DNA from: Peptococcaceae bacterium
GTDB taxonomy: Bacteria; Bacillota; Dehalobacteriia; UBA4068; UBA4997
Direction: 5' to 3'
Length of the DNA stretch: 7,228 nucleotides
Assembly (NCBI GenBank): GCA_019421315.1
Contig: JAHZFN010000277.1
Coordinates: 5,605-12,832 of the forward strand
Made by a program: the position numbers and the translations under genes. The notes below the pieces were generated by a model. The model was given only the letters and a program-made list of their open reading frames with translations, did not search any database and was not told the origin of the DNA. Shown here piece by piece: positions 6,305 through 7,228 of this stretch (within the stretch, counting starts at the first letter, position 1; every line of letters begins with the position of its first letter).

Positions 6305-6333
6305 TTTATACTTTTTTAAAATAGATATGACAA
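6305..6333 (-). promoter_or_regulatory. Second candidate promoter upstream of the ilv leader
   Basis: On the minus strand TTGTCA (6333-6328) and TATAAA (6310-6305) are 17 bases apart, each one mismatch from consensus. A transcript from here (start near 6298) would carry about 100 extra bases, including ACGGCAT (6259-6253), which is complementary to the terminator 5' arm. The region 6172-6386 holds no supported gene. Confidence 0.5.
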
Positions 6334-6386
6334 AACTTCATACAAGCTTTATTTTTTATATTGTTAATTTTTTCAAGCCGCTTTTT

Positions 6387-6578
6387 TCAAAGAGCCAAAA
6401 TAAGAAAAATCGACAGCCCCAAAGCTAAAATCGACATTATGCTGCCCCAAATCAGGTCAACTATTTTGCGGCGTTTTAATTTAAGCGACGACCAAAGAAC
6501 AACCGCCATAATCACCAAACCGACCAAAACCTCAGCGCCCGGAGAATAAGAAAGACAAAACTTCGGCTTTGCAATCAT
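6387..6578 (-). CDS. Small hypothetical membrane protein, 63 aa
   Basis: I do not recognise this protein. From the ATG at 6576-6578 it has 63 residues with two hydrophobic segments: about residues 17-34 (VLVGLVIMAVVLWSSLKL) and 39-63, joined by the basic turn KRRK, which suggests a two-helix hairpin with a cytoplasmic loop. A longer reading from TTG at 6608 is possible, but that codon sits in the loop of the inverted repeat, so I prefer the ATG. No good ribosome binding site is seen; AGAAG 5 bases upstream is weak, which lowers confidence. It lies after mutS2 on the same strand and ends about 50 bases before the second candidate promoter. No function can be assigned; the context does not tie it to either neighbour. 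Confidence 0.45.
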   Translation of the reverse strand: MIAKPKFCLSYSPGAEVLVGLVIMAVVLWSSLKLKRRKIVDLIWGSIMSILALGLSIFLILAL

Positions 6579-6585
6579 TAAGGCT

Positions 6586-6627
6586 TCTGCCGTAAACCGA
6601 CAAACCAATTTATCGGTTTACGGCAGA
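6586..6627. repeat. Perfect 15-bp inverted repeat between mutS2 and the small ORF
   Basis: TCTGCCGTAAACCGA (6586-6600) and TCGGTTTACGGCAGA (6613-6627) are exact reverse complements with a 12-base spacer. In RNA this would be a very stable hairpin. On neither strand does a T tract follow the stem: on the minus strand a T7 run precedes it and AGCCTTAATG follows. It is therefore not a standard intrinsic terminator, though it is placed 25 bases after the mutS2 stop. It could be a 3'-end stabilising hairpin, a binding site, or a control element for the ORF whose ATG begins 8 bases beyond the 3' arm. Confidence 0.85.
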
Positions 6628-6651
6628 GAAAAAAACTTGTTTACTTTAATT

Positions 6652-7228
6652 CTATTTTAATTCCACAACGGTAACCCCAATGCCGCCTTCGTGATAATCG
6701 CCCATTCTGGTTTTCTTTACAAGACGGTGTTTTTGCAGATATGGGGTTAAGCCCGCCCGCAAAGCGCCTGTGCCTTTGCCGTGGATTACCCTAACCTGCT
6801 TGATGTTGGTTAAAAATGCGTCATCCAAATACTTATCCAAAGCGTCCATCGCCTCGTCCAAGGTCATGCCCCGCAAATCAATTTCAGGCGAAATATCCTT
6901 GGCCTTGTTGGTGCGTACTTTGTTTGTGTAATAGGTTCTTTCTTTATCGTCGCGGTTTTTGTCAATGCGTAAATCTTCGATTTTAACGTTGATTTTCATA
7001 ATGCCCACCTGAACCAAAAGCTCGCCTTTTTCATCGGGCAGAGAAAGCACAGTGCCACGCTGACGATATTTGGGAATTTCCACCCGCTGCCCCAACTCAA
7101 CCTTGGCAGGAGCAGTACCGTGGAATTTTTCTTCGGGAATCAAATCATGGTGTTTGGATTGCAGACGTTTCAGTTTTTCCCTGGTTTTCTGAATATAGTA
7201 ATTGGCAATATTTTCATGAGACTTAAAA
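6652..7228 (-). CDS. mutS2: Endonuclease MutS2, C-terminal part (5' end cut by the window edge)
   Basis: The reading frame is open to the right edge and gives 191 residues ending at TAG (6654-6652). In order there is a basic helical tail (about 1-25, KTREKLKRLQSK), a KOW-like linker domain (about 44-86, GQRVEIPKYRQRGTVLSL and VQVGIMKINVKIEDL), and a complete Smr domain (about 113-191) with IDLRGM and the HGKGTGALR motif (149-157), ending in GGIGVTVVEL. This order is characteristic of MutS2, not of stand-alone Smr proteins. In MutS2 the missing N-terminal part is a MutS-like ATPase. In Bacillus the family is linked to rescue of collided ribosomes and elsewhere to suppression of recombination; the Smr domain is a nuclease domain. 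It is not part of the ilv pathway. Confidence 0.93.
   Translation of the reverse strand, partial: FKSHENIANYYIQKTREKLKRLQSKHHDLIPEEKFHGTAPAKVELGQRVEIPKYRQRGTVLSLPDEKGELLVQVGIMKINVKIEDLRIDKNRDDKERTYYTNKVRTNKAKDISPEIDLRGMTLDEAMDALDKYLDDAFLTNIKQVRVIHGKGTGALRAGLTPYLQKHRLVKKTRMGDYHEGGIGVTVVELK

Noticed and set aside
6361..6549. Plus-strand frame of 62 codons opposite the small membrane ORF
   Set aside because: No ribosome binding site and a basic, featureless product; the minus-strand frame has the more protein-like pattern.
6586..6627. Inverted repeat as the intrinsic terminator of mutS2
   Set aside because: The stem is perfect but no T tract follows on the minus strand; the only T7 run lies before the stem.

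Overview
The window comes from a low-to-moderate G+C Gram-positive anaerobe, most likely a member of Clostridia (Bacillota). The evidence is strong AAAGGAG/GGAGG ribosome binding sites, sigma-A-type promoters, AT-rich spacers, Lachnospiraceae-like Ilv protein sequences and a MutS2-type Smr protein. The genus cannot be fixed from the sequence alone. Every gene I can support is on the minus strand, so the window reads right to left.

From the right edge: the 3' part of mutS2 (6652-7228, 5' end outside the window); a perfect 15-bp inverted repeat (6586-6627); a probable small two-helix membrane protein of unknown function (6387-6578); then a regulatory region of almost 500 bases (5901-6386). That region holds two candidate promoters and a 37-codon ORF (6058-6171) with its own strong ribosome binding site and 13 Ile/Val/Leu codons in a run of 17. 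After it comes a textbook intrinsic terminator (5983-6014). No T-box sequence is visible. The layout is that of a ribosome-mediated (leader peptide) attenuator for branched-chain amino acids.

Downstream is a compact ilv cluster: ilvB (4224-5900) and ilvN (3703-4221), the catalytic and regulatory subunits of acetolactate synthase, 2 bases apart; an AT-rich 156-base gap with a possible internal promoter; ilvC (2536-3546, class I ketol-acid reductoisomerase); ilvD (853-2514, dihydroxyacid dehydratase); and ilvA (1-788, threonine ammonia-lyase, 3' end outside the window).

Together these enzymes deaminate threonine to 2-oxobutyrate and take pyruvate and 2-oxobutyrate to the 2-oxo acids of valine and isoleucine. 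Only the final transaminase (ilvE) and the leucine branch are missing. The observations most worth following are the attenuator with its leader peptide, an unusual valine-site loop in IlvN, and the unexplained inverted repeat between mutS2 and the small membrane protein gene.
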